From contig FCNA01000075.1 in the NCBI GenBank assembly GCA_900018345.1, positions 1 to 63,953 on the forward strand: a DNA stretch of 63,953 nucleotides, in the 5' to 3' direction. Shown piece after piece: positions 17,436 to 27,200 of the stretch. The position numbers and the translations under genes were made by a program. Numbering within the stretch: the stretch's first letter is position 1; each line of letters begins with the position of its first letter. Below the pieces are notes generated by a model. That model saw only the letters and a list, made by a program, of their open reading frames with translations. It searched no databases and was not told the origin of the DNA. The DNA is from Clostridiales bacterium CHKCI006. Its GTDB lineage: Bacteria > Bacillota_I > Bacilli_A > Erysipelotrichales > Coprobacillaceae.

Positions 17436-18069
17436 TCAAATCATCTCCTTTGTCATAATCGAACGGAAGCACTGCATGAGTAAATAAATATTCGTCCACA
17501 TACTCATTTTCAAATTCCTGTTTGATCACATTCTGATAGTCCGTATACTGCATATCTTTATACATATGAACTCCTACACCTGATGCAACTGCTCTTGTGA
17601 GATCATCCCAGGTTTTTTCAATGTGCAGTTCATCTTCCTGAATAAGCACATAGAACCGTAATTCTTTGGCTGCTTGGCTGAACAGTTCCAGCTTATCTAT
17701 TTGCATTTCAATGAGATGACGAATCGCTGAATTTTGTTCCCGCTCTAAAAATGTCGTAAAGCGAGAGGAGTAAGTAATCATATCTGGTTCTGCTTTGATA
17801 AACTTAAAATAAAGTGTATGTTCGTATAACGCATCGATGGCTGAAGCGAAGTAACGGATCCGTGCCATCCGCTCTGCTAATGGCAGCATAAATATATTGG
17901 TTGGCAGTATTTCAACACCTTTGACATAATACTTTTTTCCATTGTGGATCAGCTGGATACCGCGTTCTGTCACGTTCTCAACTTCCATCCAATCCAGGAT
18001 AGAGCGTAACTTTTTACGTCTTTTCTGTTCAGCTTTCTGACGCTTCTTCTCTTTCCTCTTGGTGTTCAT
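17419..18069 (-). CDS. TrsD-like conjugation protein
   Basis: A 216-residue protein that starts with a very basic stretch (NTKRKEKKRQKAEQKRRKK). It then has GIQLIHNGKKYYVKGVEILPTNIFMLP and an alpha/beta region (RFTTFLEREQNSAIRHLIE, ELRFYVLIQEDE) like the N-terminal part of VirB4 ATPases but without ATP-binding motifs. By position between PrgI/TrsC-like and VirB4/TrsE genes it corresponds to TrsD of Gram-positive plasmids. The ATG at 18069 lies inside the end of the preceding gene; longer frames read over that gene and are rejected. Family name is by synteny, so moderately sure. Confidence 0.6.
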   Translation of the reverse strand: MNTKRKEKKRQKAEQKRRKKLRSILDWMEVENVTERGIQLIHNGKKYYVKGVEILPTNIFMLPLAERMARIRYFASAIDALYEHTLYFKFIKAEPDMITYSSRFTTFLEREQNSAIRHLIEMQIDKLELFSQAAKELRFYVLIQEDELHIEKTWDDLTRAVASGVGVHMYKDMQYTDYQNVIKQEFENEYVDEYLFTHAVLPFDYDKGDDLIGDAG

Positions 18070-18409
18070 ATGTGTAATAATCGACCCCTTTCGATATATA
18101 GATTTGTGGGTGTGTGCGAAAATAAATATATCGTTGCAGTTTTCCAAGTGCATTGTGATAAAACGGTACATTCATAGTTAATAGAAAGCAGGTATAAATA
18201 ATGATAATACAAATAAGCAGAGTTGCTACGATCACGGAAATTTGCCCCAGATTGATGCCTAACTGTGTCAAATTTAAAAAAAGCAGGATACTGATCCCAC
18301 ATCCTGCCAGCAAAATCATTAAGTCAAGCTTATTATAGCGTGACATGATGTATCGCCCCTGCTTAAAATTGTCTGGAATAATATAATAAAATCTGTCATC
18401 CTCATTCAT
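18029..18409 (-). CDS. PrgI/TrsC-like (DUF5592-type) membrane protein
   Basis: A 126-residue protein with two membrane helices (LDLMILLAGCGISILLFLNL and ISVIVATLLICIIIIYTCFLL). Between an N-terminal YYIIPDNFKQGRYI strand and a C-terminal tail lies HNALGKLQRYIYFRTHPQIYI, as in PrgI/TrsC channel proteins. It overlaps the ArdC-like gene stop (ATGA) and the TrsD-like start, so the block is translationally coupled. It is probably an inner channel component partnering VirB4. Confidence 0.75.
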   Translation of the reverse strand: MNEDDRFYYIIPDNFKQGRYIMSRYNKLDLMILLAGCGISILLFLNLTQLGINLGQISVIVATLLICIIIIYTCFLLTMNVPFYHNALGKLQRYIYFRTHPQIYISKGVDYYTYEHQEEREEASES

Positions 18410-19389
18410 TTTTCCAGTTCACCTTCCCTCTCATTTGTCTTTTCCGATTTCTCGGATAACAGTTTTGGTTCAGGACGATAAATATATAAATCCACATGAC
18501 CATGCTCATAAACATAGCTTTGTATTTTTTCAGCATCACGAATAGCTTGTATGAGTTCATACGGTTTTTCTTCGATGAGAGAGATCCAACTTTGTATATA
18601 AGCCTGATGTCGCTCTATTCTTTCTTCAGATGGCGGAATCCCCAACTCTGAATTGATGAACATAGATCCTAACTCGGCTCGAAGTTCTTCTTTCGCACGT
18701 TCCAAATCATCAAAATGATATCTGATCATCTGGTCACGTCTATCTAAACGTTTTTGATGACCGGTTGAATGGCTGATTTCATGTGCCAAAGTATCTAGAT
18801 AATACCCTGGATCCGTAAAAGCATCTGGATGAGGAAGTCTGATTGCATCTTCCCCATACTGATAATAGGCTTCATCGCCACCGTGCAACAATGTTATCCC
18901 TTCAGATCGTATATAATCCTTGAGAAACAAAGAAATCTGATCATCATTAACGCTCTCTCTATGTGAATAAGGTTCGATTCCTTTCACAAGTGAAGCATTA
19001 AAAACGGTATACGTTCGTGCAACAAAATAAATGCTTTCCGGATCTTCTTTAGCCATGCGTGCTGCAGCCCAGGAATTCTTAATTTCTGTTTTATCTTCTT
19101 TATTGAACGCAGCCCAAAATACAATCGGTACACCTTTGCCTTTGGCATTTTCCAAATGAAAATTAGCTTTTTTGATTTGATTGAAGGTCATCCAACGAGG
19201 ATCTTCGTATTTTTCTATGTCAGAAATCATTCTTAACATAAAGTAATTGACACCCCGATAACAGGTCCCGGTCATTGGATTATAACACAGTGGATCACCA
19301 TACCAGCCTTTTTCCCAAGGAATAATCTCTTTTTTCAAAGAGTCCAGGACCAGTTCTACGATCTTATCGTGTGTTTTAATCTTCTTCAT
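18406..19389 (-). CDS. ArdC-like antirestriction protein (ssDNA-binding + zincin domain)
   Basis: A 327-residue ArdC-family protein. The N-terminal domain (KIVELVLDSLKKEIIPWEKGW, then YRGVNYFML and WMTFNQIKKA) matches the ArdC ssDNA-binding region. The C-terminal zincin has HEISHSTGHQKRL (zinc HExxH-like, with I for an x) and a downstream Glu in EELRAELGSMFI. Such proteins shield incoming DNA from restriction. I chose MKKIKTHDK at 19389; an upstream Met would read further into the preceding small gene. It overlaps that gene by 14 bases and the PrgI-like gene by 4. Confidence 0.85.
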   Translation of the reverse strand: MKKIKTHDKIVELVLDSLKKEIIPWEKGWYGDPLCYNPMTGTCYRGVNYFMLRMISDIEKYEDPRWMTFNQIKKANFHLENAKGKGVPIVFWAAFNKEDKTEIKNSWAAARMAKEDPESIYFVARTYTVFNASLVKGIEPYSHRESVNDDQISLFLKDYIRSEGITLLHGGDEAYYQYGEDAIRLPHPDAFTDPGYYLDTLAHEISHSTGHQKRLDRRDQMIRYHFDDLERAKEELRAELGSMFINSELGIPPSEERIERHQAYIQSWISLIEEKPYELIQAIRDAEKIQSYVYEHGHVDLYIYRPEPKLLSEKSEKTNEREGELEK

Positions 19390-19528
19390 GGACAACACCA
19401 TCCTCAATGAGCTGTTTTAACTCCTCAAAAGTAAATGTGACTTCTTCATCTGCTTCTTCAAAGATAAATGGATCTTCATTTTCTAAGTCGATACCCATTT
19501 TATCCAAAATACTTTCTGTACCTGGCAT
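19376..19528 (-). CDS. Small acidic protein upstream of the ArdC-like gene
   Basis: A 50-residue frame with a clear ribosome binding site (GAAAGGATGTG). It is strongly acidic: it starts PGTESILDKMGIDLENED, runs through EEADEEVTFTFEELKQL and ends VVHEED. Its end overlaps the ArdC-like start, so it is likely translated and coupled to it. It lies between palindrome copy 4 and the ArdC-like gene. An acidic small partner of a DNA-binding protein could be a DNA mimic; that is a guess. Confidence 0.55.
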   Translation of the reverse strand: MPGTESILDKMGIDLENEDPFIFEEADEEVTFTFEELKQLIEDGVVHEED

Positions 19529-19547
19529 TGTTTTCACATCCTTTCTC

Positions 19548-19567
19548 ATGTAGCAAAATTGCTACAA
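19548..19567. repeat. ICE palindrome copy 4
   Basis: TGTAGCAA-AA-TTGCTACA lies between the TrbL-like gene and the small acidic gene, immediately upstream of the latter's ribosome binding site. Confidence 0.9.
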
Positions 19568-19573
19568 TTTTAA

Positions 19574-21397
19574 TTAACCTAAGCGGTTATTCCGACTGTT
19601 GATATAAAAATCAAGATCATTGTCCGGACTGATTTCTCTACTGCGCCGTGAACGCAACAAGCCATTCCGACGACGTTGCTGAGGATTAATGTCACTTGAT
19701 CTTCCTTCGTTTATACCACCTGAAGCATTCCTGACATTTCTCATTTTACTTATTTTCTGTTTGGCATCTCCCTGATTCATGGCATTGATCTGCTCTTGTG
19801 TATAACCATTTTCAGCCAGAACATCACGATCCTGGATATTTGGTTCAGCATAATAATTACTACCAACTATATCTGAACTGATACCAGAGATATTTGAATA
19901 AGGAACATCTGTAAGTATTTCACTTCCTGAAGAATTGACAAAACCACTCGAAGGGCTCTGTCCTTCAACAGCTGCATCGGATATACCTGTAGATGAATAG
20001 TCATTTGAACTCATACCTCGAGATGAGCCACTCGATCCTGATTTTGAGTGCGGAAACAAACTCGAAATACCACTTATGAGGATCTGTCCTCCTCGAGTTG
20101 CTCCGCCAGAAATCCTTCCCCCAGTAAAATTTGTTTTCAATGCAGATCCAGCACCTGCCAATCCACCAAAAAGACCACCACCAATCGTTTTACCTATACT
20201 TCCTGATGATGACCGATAACTTCTGGTAGCGCCACTGATTGCCCCACCTACTGCACCTAAACCACCGCCAACGATGCCGCTTGTCACACCCGCTATTGCA
20301 CCAGATGTACCTGCGACTAAACCAAATCCAGTACGCAGGTCACTTAATGCCTGTCCTGTACCTGCACCGTAACCACCAATGATTGTTGAAATTGTTTGTG
20401 GAACAGACATTGCTGCCATCAAACCTGCAATGAATAAAAAGATCTGAGCGATAATTCCAATTGCATCGTTTCCCAGCATGCCTAAAATCGTCGTATTATT
20501 ACAGAGATATAATACAAAATAGACGGCATAGAGCTGGACAAAATTCGTTATCCAGTCGGCAATCATCAGCTTTGTCCATAATCCAAAGGTACGATCATCA
20601 GGCTCGATACTAGCTGCGACAACATAGGGTGCCATGAGATATTTCAAAGCAATGTCAAACAACCGTTTGCCGATCGTTACCCCAATTAGGACAAAGATGA
20701 ACGCACATAATATACTTTCGACAATGAGCAGGAATAAGGATGACCAGGTTGAAAAATAAATATAATTGCCATCACTTTTCTCATTGATATCAAAGTCATC
20801 TGAAGTTGCATCAATGATCGGTGCCAGATCGTCATCCACATTATTCATATTGATCCTGCCGATCTGAAGCATGACTGTGGATGGCTTGAGATCATCGATA
20901 CTGTTAGGCGATCCTGCGTTCTCAAAAGCACCGGACCAGCTGATGAAGGCATCAATAAACTGATCTGCGATATCATTGCCGGTAGATGGTCCTGGTGTTT
21001 CTTCTGTAACTGTTGCTGTATAGGGAATGAAGGCAGACATATTATCTATCATCGTGATCATTGCCTTATTACAAAACGAAAATGCATAAGGTAACATCGT
21101 GATCATGACACTGGCCAAAAAAAACTTGATCATCAGATTGCTGAAACTGAATTTCATCCGATACTCCTCATCAAAAAAGATCTTCATTGCAATCTTTCCA
21201 ACCCGCAACAACATGAAAAAACCAACCAGGGTCATGATAAGAAGAAACCAGTTATCCAGATAATCAGATAAATCAAGAGACACTAGTTTATGAATTGCTT
21301 CCCAAATTATGTCTAGCACGAACATAAACGCTCCAGCAATACCATACAGAAAGCCCCTTACAAAATCCGTTACTGCACTGATCATGCTATCAAACAT
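19574..21397 (-). CDS. TrbL/VirB6-like polytopic conjugation protein
   Basis: A 607-residue membrane protein. The first 330 residues hold about seven hydrophobic segments (FVRGFLYGIAGAFMFVLDII, WFLLIMTLVGFFMLLRVG, LFLLIVESILCAFIFVLIGV, IAQIFLFIAGLMAAMS). A PYVVAASIEPD-like loop and a Gly/Ala-rich stretch (GGGLGAVGGAISGATRSYR) follow, then a Ser/Gly-rich disordered tail. This is the profile of TrbL/VirB6 channel proteins. It lies between pilin-like and ArdC-like genes in the transfer operon. The start follows AAAGGGGG at a somewhat long spacing. Confidence 0.82.
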   Translation of the reverse strand: MFDSMISAVTDFVRGFLYGIAGAFMFVLDIIWEAIHKLVSLDLSDYLDNWFLLIMTLVGFFMLLRVGKIAMKIFFDEEYRMKFSFSNLMIKFFLASVMITMLPYAFSFCNKAMITMIDNMSAFIPYTATVTEETPGPSTGNDIADQFIDAFISWSGAFENAGSPNSIDDLKPSTVMLQIGRINMNNVDDDLAPIIDATSDDFDINEKSDGNYIYFSTWSSLFLLIVESILCAFIFVLIGVTIGKRLFDIALKYLMAPYVVAASIEPDDRTFGLWTKLMIADWITNFVQLYAVYFVLYLCNNTTILGMLGNDAIGIIAQIFLFIAGLMAAMSVPQTISTIIGGYGAGTGQALSDLRTGFGLVAGTSGAIAGVTSGIVGGGLGAVGGAISGATRSYRSSSGSIGKTIGGGLFGGLAGAGSALKTNFTGGRISGGATRGGQILISGISSLFPHSKSGSSGSSRGMSSNDYSSTGISDAAVEGQSPSSGFVNSSGSEILTDVPYSNISGISSDIVGSNYYAEPNIQDRDVLAENGYTQEQINAMNQGDAKQKISKMRNVRNASGGINEGRSSDINPQQRRRNGLLRSRRSREISPDNDLDFYINSRNNRLG

Positions 21398-21436
21398 CTA
21401 TATCCATTGTCCCCCTTTCTGCTTTATCGATTTTAA

Positions 21437-21733
21437 TTAAACATCTAATGTAATACCAAAGATAGAAGCAATGACCACCAATGATTCCACAACTAGAACA
21501 ATCAACGCAATGGTCTTACATTGTTTGATGAAGCCACCTTTTCTCTGATCACGTTCTTCAGTATCCATCATCAAATAATGGACACCTACAACGCCGCATG
21601 CAATCGCACCACAAATAGGCACTGCCCATAACAATATCGCATAAGCTGGAGAGGTAAATTGCTTGATAATTTCCTTAGCCCTTTCTGTATCGATTCCCAC
21701 TAATATGAATGGGATCATATTAAACATGTTCAT
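21437..21733 (-). CDS. Pilin-like (VirB2/TrbC-type) small membrane protein
   Basis: About 98 residues with two membrane helices (AYAILLWAVPICGAIACGVVGVHYLM and CKTIALIVLVVESLVVIASIF) around a short charged loop (DTEERDQRKGG). This is the layout of VirB2/TrbC-type or Maff2-like proteins encoded next to VirB6-like genes. Of several in-frame Mets I favour 21733, because the one at 21745 sits directly on the ribosome binding site. It overlaps the preceding gene by 14 bases. Confidence 0.65.
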   Translation of the reverse strand: MNMFNMIPFILVGIDTERAKEIIKQFTSPAYAILLWAVPICGAIACGVVGVHYLMMDTEERDQRKGGFIKQCKTIALIVLVVESLVVIASIFGITLDV

Positions 21734-21971
21734 GATTCTTTTCATTCTCCTTTTTGAATATATTTTTTAATTTTTTTATGAACCATTTGAAAATTAAACA
21801 AACCGCAAATGCAGTAATAATCAAATAAAAAATAAGACTTAAAGTTAATGATACGATTGCATATGCAATGTATGCACCATATTGCATATATAAAAATAGC
21901 CACTCCACTGTAATCAGAGCGAAAATGGTCAGTGCCATCATTAAGGCAATCCTAATGTATTTATTTTCCAT
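21720..21971 (-). CDS. Small membrane protein of the transfer operon
   Basis: An 83-residue protein with two or three hydrophobic segments (IRIALMMALTIFALITVEWLF, IAYAIVSLTLSLIFYLIITAFAVCLIF) and a basic tail (KWFIKKLKNIFKKENEKN), suggesting an inside C-terminus. No family recognised. The ATG at 21971 follows AAAGGTG just after palindrome copy 5. It overlaps the pilin-like gene, so the two are coupled and probably both belong to the channel. Confidence 0.6.
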   Translation of the reverse strand: MENKYIRIALMMALTIFALITVEWLFLYMQYGAYIAYAIVSLTLSLIFYLIITAFAVCLIFKWFIKKLKNIFKKENEKNHEHV

Positions 21972-21982
21972 CAATGCACCTT

Positions 21983-22000
21983 TGTAGCAATTTTGCTACA
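21983..22000. repeat. ICE palindrome copy 5
   Basis: TGTAGCAA-TT-TTGCTACA lies between the topoisomerase stop (22002) and the next ribosome binding site on the minus strand. Confidence 0.9.
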
Positions 22001-22001
22001 T

Positions 22002-24092
22002 TCATTCCTTGTTAAAGTCCAGATTGTATTTCACTTTACCCGTACCACTGACATCAAGAACAATCCTGGCATCATATGTTTTTCTGGTTTTATCAGAATA
22101 CAATCCTTTGACATCCACATATCCTTTATTTAGAAGTGACCTGGCGATCGTCTTTGTGAATTTTTTTCGCTTGTTTTTAAAGAAATAGTCATTCTTCCAC
22201 ATAGCAAACTTACAATCACGATTCGAGCAATAAAAGCTCCTCTCGCTCTCATACACTTCCGATCCACAACGAGGGCAGACCCCAATGACTTCACGTTTCT
22301 TTTTTTCTCTATTCATAAACGCTTCGGAAGCCATTGATGGTGTATATGCATGAACAAGATCAGTAGTCATTCTAATGATTCCGGACATAAACACTGTTTC
22401 TGAAGCTTCACCCCTGGCAATCCTGCTTAACTCGTTTTCCCATTCCGCCGTTAATTTTGGACTCGTTAGCTTCTCTGGAATAACAGAAATCAAATCAATA
22501 CCATCCTGGGTTGGAAGCAGCTGTTTTCTTTTCCTTTGAACAAAACCAGAATGCACCAACTTCTCAATGATAGCCGCTCGTGTTGCTGGTGTTCCAAGGC
22601 CTTTGCGTTCCACATCATCATTCATATCTTCATTTCCGGCACGCTCCATTCCGGATAAAAGCGTATCTTCTGTATAAGGTCGAGGTGGCGAGCTAATATG
22701 TTCTGTGACCCTTGCACCAGTTACTTCAAATACCTGTCCTGCTACAATCTTAGGAAGTATTTGACTTTCTTCCTTATTTCTGTCAATAGGATCCTCAGAA
22801 AGCTCTGATTTCAAATATTTCTTAAAAGACTGTTCGATCATTTTAAATCCAGAATCAAGGATCGATCTTCCGGATGCCTTGAGCTCTTTGCCTGCACATG
22901 TGAATATTCCTGACCTTGCTTCATATCGAAGCGGATCATTGACTGCCATAATAAGTCTGGTGCCAATCAAAATAAGTATGTTTTTCTCTTTTTGATTTAA
23001 ATCTGCCATACTTAATTTGAAGATTTGCTCAGTTGGAATAATGGCATGATGATCAGAAACCTTTTTACTGTTCAGGACCCGTTGTATATCGGGAGATGCA
23101 CTGCACCCACGTAAGAAAGGAAAAAGTCCATTTAAACGCGTAACAAGCGTCTTTATCGATGCATCCATATCATCAGTTAAAAACTGGCTATCTGTTCGTG
23201 GATAGGTGATCAGCTTCTTTTCATACAGTGATTGTGCCGTATCCAGAGTCTGTTGAGCAGTAAGAGAAAATAGTCGGTTTGCTTCTCGCTGCAGGCTTGT
23301 CAGATCAAACAGTTTAGGTGGATTGATCGTCTTTATTTCTTCTTTCATATTGGTACAGACAACATTAGACTGCTGGCATTGACTCGCATACTGTCTGGCT
23401 TCATAGATATTTTCAAATGGATCTGATCTTACCTCAAAATCACCACAGCTGACACGTACCACATAGGTCTTTTTCGGAATAAAATTTTTGATTTCATTAT
23501 CCCTTTGGACAATCATATAAAGTGTTGGAGTCTGAACTCGTCCAACATTTAATAACTGATGGTAGAGCGTAGAAAAAAGCCTGGTAGCATTGATTCCAAC
23601 CAGCCAGTCGGCCTTCGCCCGACATAATGCCGATACATACAAATGATCATACAGATGCCCATCCTTAAGACTCATGAAGCCTTCTTTGATTGCATCATCT
23701 TCCATGCTGCTGATCCATAGCCGTTTGAATGGTTTATGACAGTCTGCCATCATATATACATATCGAAAGATCAGTTCCCCTTCCCGCCCAGCATCCGTTG
23801 CACAAACAATAGTATCTATCTTAGGATCATGCATCAGTTTTTTCAGGACTTCAAACTGTTCCTGTTTTTTTACGACGTACTGAAAAGGATCAGGAATAAT
23901 TGGCAGATCTTCATATCTCCAATTTCCATACTCGCCATATGCAGATGGATCTGCAAGTTCAACCAGATGTCCAATACACCAGCTGACAAGATAACCGTTT
24001 CCCTGCACATAGCCCTTTTCTCTATGTGTCGCTCCAATAACCTTGGCAATACTCATAGCTACACTCGGCTTTTCCGCAATGACTAATTGCAT
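22002..24092 (-). CDS. topB: DNA topoisomerase III (type IA)
   Basis: A 696-residue type IA topoisomerase that relaxes or decatenates DNA by a single-strand break. The Toprim domain has IAEKPSVA (5-12) and ATDAGREGELI (98-108). The active-site block KKLITYPRTDSQFL has the catalytic Tyr at 297 and Arg at 299. The C-terminal zinc motif is CPRCGSEVYESERSFYCSNRDC, followed by a short KFTKTIARSLL module. TopB genes are standard cargo of large Firmicute ICEs, where they act in transfer or replication. The protein is full length and intact. It is followed by palindrome copy 5 and preceded by copy 6. Confidence 0.95.
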   Translation of the reverse strand: MQLVIAEKPSVAMSIAKVIGATHREKGYVQGNGYLVSWCIGHLVELADPSAYGEYGNWRYEDLPIIPDPFQYVVKKQEQFEVLKKLMHDPKIDTIVCATDAGREGELIFRYVYMMADCHKPFKRLWISSMEDDAIKEGFMSLKDGHLYDHLYVSALCRAKADWLVGINATRLFSTLYHQLLNVGRVQTPTLYMIVQRDNEIKNFIPKKTYVVRVSCGDFEVRSDPFENIYEARQYASQCQQSNVVCTNMKEEIKTINPPKLFDLTSLQREANRLFSLTAQQTLDTAQSLYEKKLITYPRTDSQFLTDDMDASIKTLVTRLNGLFPFLRGCSASPDIQRVLNSKKVSDHHAIIPTEQIFKLSMADLNQKEKNILILIGTRLIMAVNDPLRYEARSGIFTCAGKELKASGRSILDSGFKMIEQSFKKYLKSELSEDPIDRNKEESQILPKIVAGQVFEVTGARVTEHISSPPRPYTEDTLLSGMERAGNEDMNDDVERKGLGTPATRAAIIEKLVHSGFVQRKRKQLLPTQDGIDLISVIPEKLTSPKLTAEWENELSRIARGEASETVFMSGIIRMTTDLVHAYTPSMASEAFMNREKKKREVIGVCPRCGSEVYESERSFYCSNRDCKFAMWKNDYFFKNKRKKFTKTIARSLLNKGYVDVKGLYSDKTRKTYDARIVLDVSGTGKVKYNLDFNKE

Positions 24093-24104
24093 ATCTTCAC
24101 ATCC

Positions 24105-24152
24105 TTTCTTTTTATAAAATGTAGCAAAGTTGCTACATTTTATAAAAAGAAA
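24105..24152. repeat. ICE palindrome copy 6 (extended)
   Basis: TGTAGCAA-AG-TTGCTACA is extended on both sides to 23-bp perfect arms (beginning TTTCTTTTTATAAAA). It lies between the adhesin terminator and topB, the longest stem of the series. Confidence 0.9.
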
Positions 24153-24180
24153 AGGAGAACCTGCGGATGTATGGTTCTCC
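24141..24180 (-). terminator. Terminator after the adhesin gene
   Basis: On the minus strand, GGAGAACC...GGTTCTCC (24180-24154) is followed by TTTTCTTTTT, a clear Rho-independent terminator. Its T-tract is shared with the outer arm of palindrome copy 6. Confidence 0.75.
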
Positions 24181-24250
24181 GAAATGTATCAAATACAGAT
24201 TCTCCTTCTTATTCATTCTACAATTTTTGACATAATAACTGTTTTATTGA

Positions 24251-27200
24251 CTATTCTGCCTCACGACGTTTCTTTCTTGCAACCATGACTGCTGCTGCAG
24301 AAGCTGAAACAATACCTAATCCAGCCCAGAGAGCGATGTTCATATTATCTCCTGTCTGAACTCCTTCTTCTACTGGAAGTAATGTGTTCAGATATTCAAA
24401 TTCATGAACATCACCAACACCTTCAAGATCATCATTGATCACAATGGTCTTGACTTCTTCAGATAACTGATATCCTTCAGGTGCCTTGGTCTCTTTGACG
24501 TAGTAAGTACCATATGTCAGATCTTCAAATACTGCAGAACCTTCTTCAGTATTAGCAGAAGCAGTCATCAATGCTTCTTCACAGGCCTTATCACTATAAA
24601 GCGTAAATTCAAAATCCTTATGAAGAATGGTTTTATTTGTCTGAGAATCGACTTTATTAACACGAATATCTGTATGGATCAAAGTGTTGGCATATTCAAA
24701 TGTATATACATCTCCGACACCTTCCAGATTTTCGTCAATAACGATTGTCTTCACTTCATCAGATAATTGATAGCCTGTAGGTGCTTTCGTTTCTTTAACG
24801 TAGTAAGTACCGAATGTTAAATCATTGAAAGTGACTGTACCAGTCTCGGTATCCGCCTTAACAGTCATCAATGCATCCGTGCAAGCTTCATCTGTATAAA
24901 CTGTAAACTCGAAGTTTTCATTTAAGATGGCTTCACCAGTTTCAGAATCAACTTTCAATACCTTAACAGCTGTTTTGATAAGGTCATTTTCGATACTTAA
25001 ACCGCGATTGATCTGAATCGTATAAGCAGAAATCAATGGTCCCATATAAGCAATCGTAAAGTCGTACTCCGTCTCATTGAGTTCATAAGCTTCATTGGTC
25101 TTCAGCTCTTTGATGTAGTAATCACCTAAAGGTAATTCAATAGCGGTTGCTAAATGACCATTTTCATCAATACCGCTCGTGTAGATAAGACTATCTTTGG
25201 CAATACCAACACTGCCATCAGCCATCAGGATATCCTCTCTTGCGAAGATACCAAAGATAACATCTTTATAGGCTTCTTCATAATCATAATGATTGGTCTC
25301 CATGACCTTGGTCAGATCCAGTGTCACTGTGGCGCGATCATTAAAGACGTCCAGATCCACGTTGACTCCCTGTACATCTTCATCCTTAATTTCGAAGAAG
25401 TAAGAAGTATCGTTGCGAACAAATCCGTCAGGAACTGTTGTTTCCTTCAGATAATACTTACCAACTAATAAAGCATCAGAAACTGCCTTACCATCTGCAT
25501 CTGTCGTGATGGTCATAATGGCTTCATCTTTATCAAAGTAAGTGACACCATTACCTAAGGTAATATCCTCAGCGGCATAGATCGTAAATTCAACACCTTC
25601 GAGTCCTGCTTCATTAAAGACAGGTGTATGCGTTGTTCCAAAGTCACTTTCACCTTCGGTGACCTCATTAAAGAGGTTACCGGTTTTATTGACAGTCACT
25701 TGTCCAGTCTTTAATTCGTCTAGCATCTCTACTTTTTGAATCTCACCGGTATCTTCAACCACAAACTTGATCTCATTGGCGAAATCAAAGCCTAATGGAT
25801 GGATCGTTTCAATCAGGGTATATTCCTTACCGACTTCCAGACCTTCGATGATATGTGGTTCCTCACCGCTGATCCATTCATCCACAGTGTTGCCTTCTTC
25901 ATCTCTGACTTCCAGATGAGCGCCCGGTAATTCTTCAGACGTCGTGGCATCTTTCTTAGAGATTTCTACTTTCGTAATTTCATTTTCAAAAGTGTAACTA
26001 AATGTAATAACAGCTTCACCACTATTGGCGACGGTGTCAAACAGATAAGCTAATGGATAACTTGCATAACCAGTTGGTGCTTTGGTTTCAACTAAAGCAA
26101 AGGTTCCGTTCACATCACCCACGATCCGATAGCCATCGATCATAGTCTGTGAGAAATCAGGATCAATTGCATCGTCATTACCTGTTACCGTTGCTTCAAT
26201 GACAGGCAGATCCATATCAAACTGCACTGACCCATCGGCTGTTGTGGTCACTGTTTCTAAGGCAGTGCCTGCTTCAACGATGACTTCACCTTCGTAATTA
26301 ACAATGTCTTTTGCTGCATATAAGGTGATCTCAGCTCCGGCAACAGTTTCCTTACTATCAGCATCAACCTTGATCGTATCCAGCTGAACCTGCTGTCTTT
26401 CATTCACAAAAGAAACGCTCTCTTCAACCAAAGCGACTTCCTGTCCTTCGTATGCTAAGGTGACATCCTTTGGTTCAGTATTCAGCGTATAGCCGTAAGG
26501 TGCTTTCGTTTCTACAACCTGATATTTGCCTAACGGATGGAACTGACTGATCGCATCCCCTCGTGCATCCGTCACTAAATGTTCAACGATGGTTCCTTCT
26601 TCATAAATAACAGTACCGTCATTGGATGGATCCATGATATCTTCAGCAGCGATGATATCATATTCGGCTCCTTTTAATCCGCGCTCTTCATAGATGAACT
26701 GGCCATCTTCATAACCCACTAAGACCTCACCGGACTTATTGATCTTGATATGACCAACGACGGCTTCATCGCCCATTTCAACGGTAACGATCGCATCGCC
26801 ATCTTCATCCATGATAAAAGCACCTGTATTCGTAATCTCAAAAGGAACTACTTCCTTATTGAGCACATATCCTTCAGGTGCTTTGATTTCTTCTAACTGA
26901 TAAGATCCTGCATCAAGTTTTAATGGTGTAGAGACCATGCCTGTTTCATCAGTTGTAAAAGTATTCACTGTATCAAAGATACCGACCTTCTGTGAAACAA
27001 ATTCACCGGTGGCCATATCTCTGATCTTAAAGCTAGCACCTTCAATGACGACCGTCTTACCTGTATCTTCATCCACTTTGATGATCTTGACATAAGCTTC
27101 AAACGGTCCATCATTCATCACGCGATAAGGTAATGGTTCACGGCTATCTTGATTGATCACAACTTCAAAATCCGCCACCGTGTTCACTTCGTCCGGTGTC

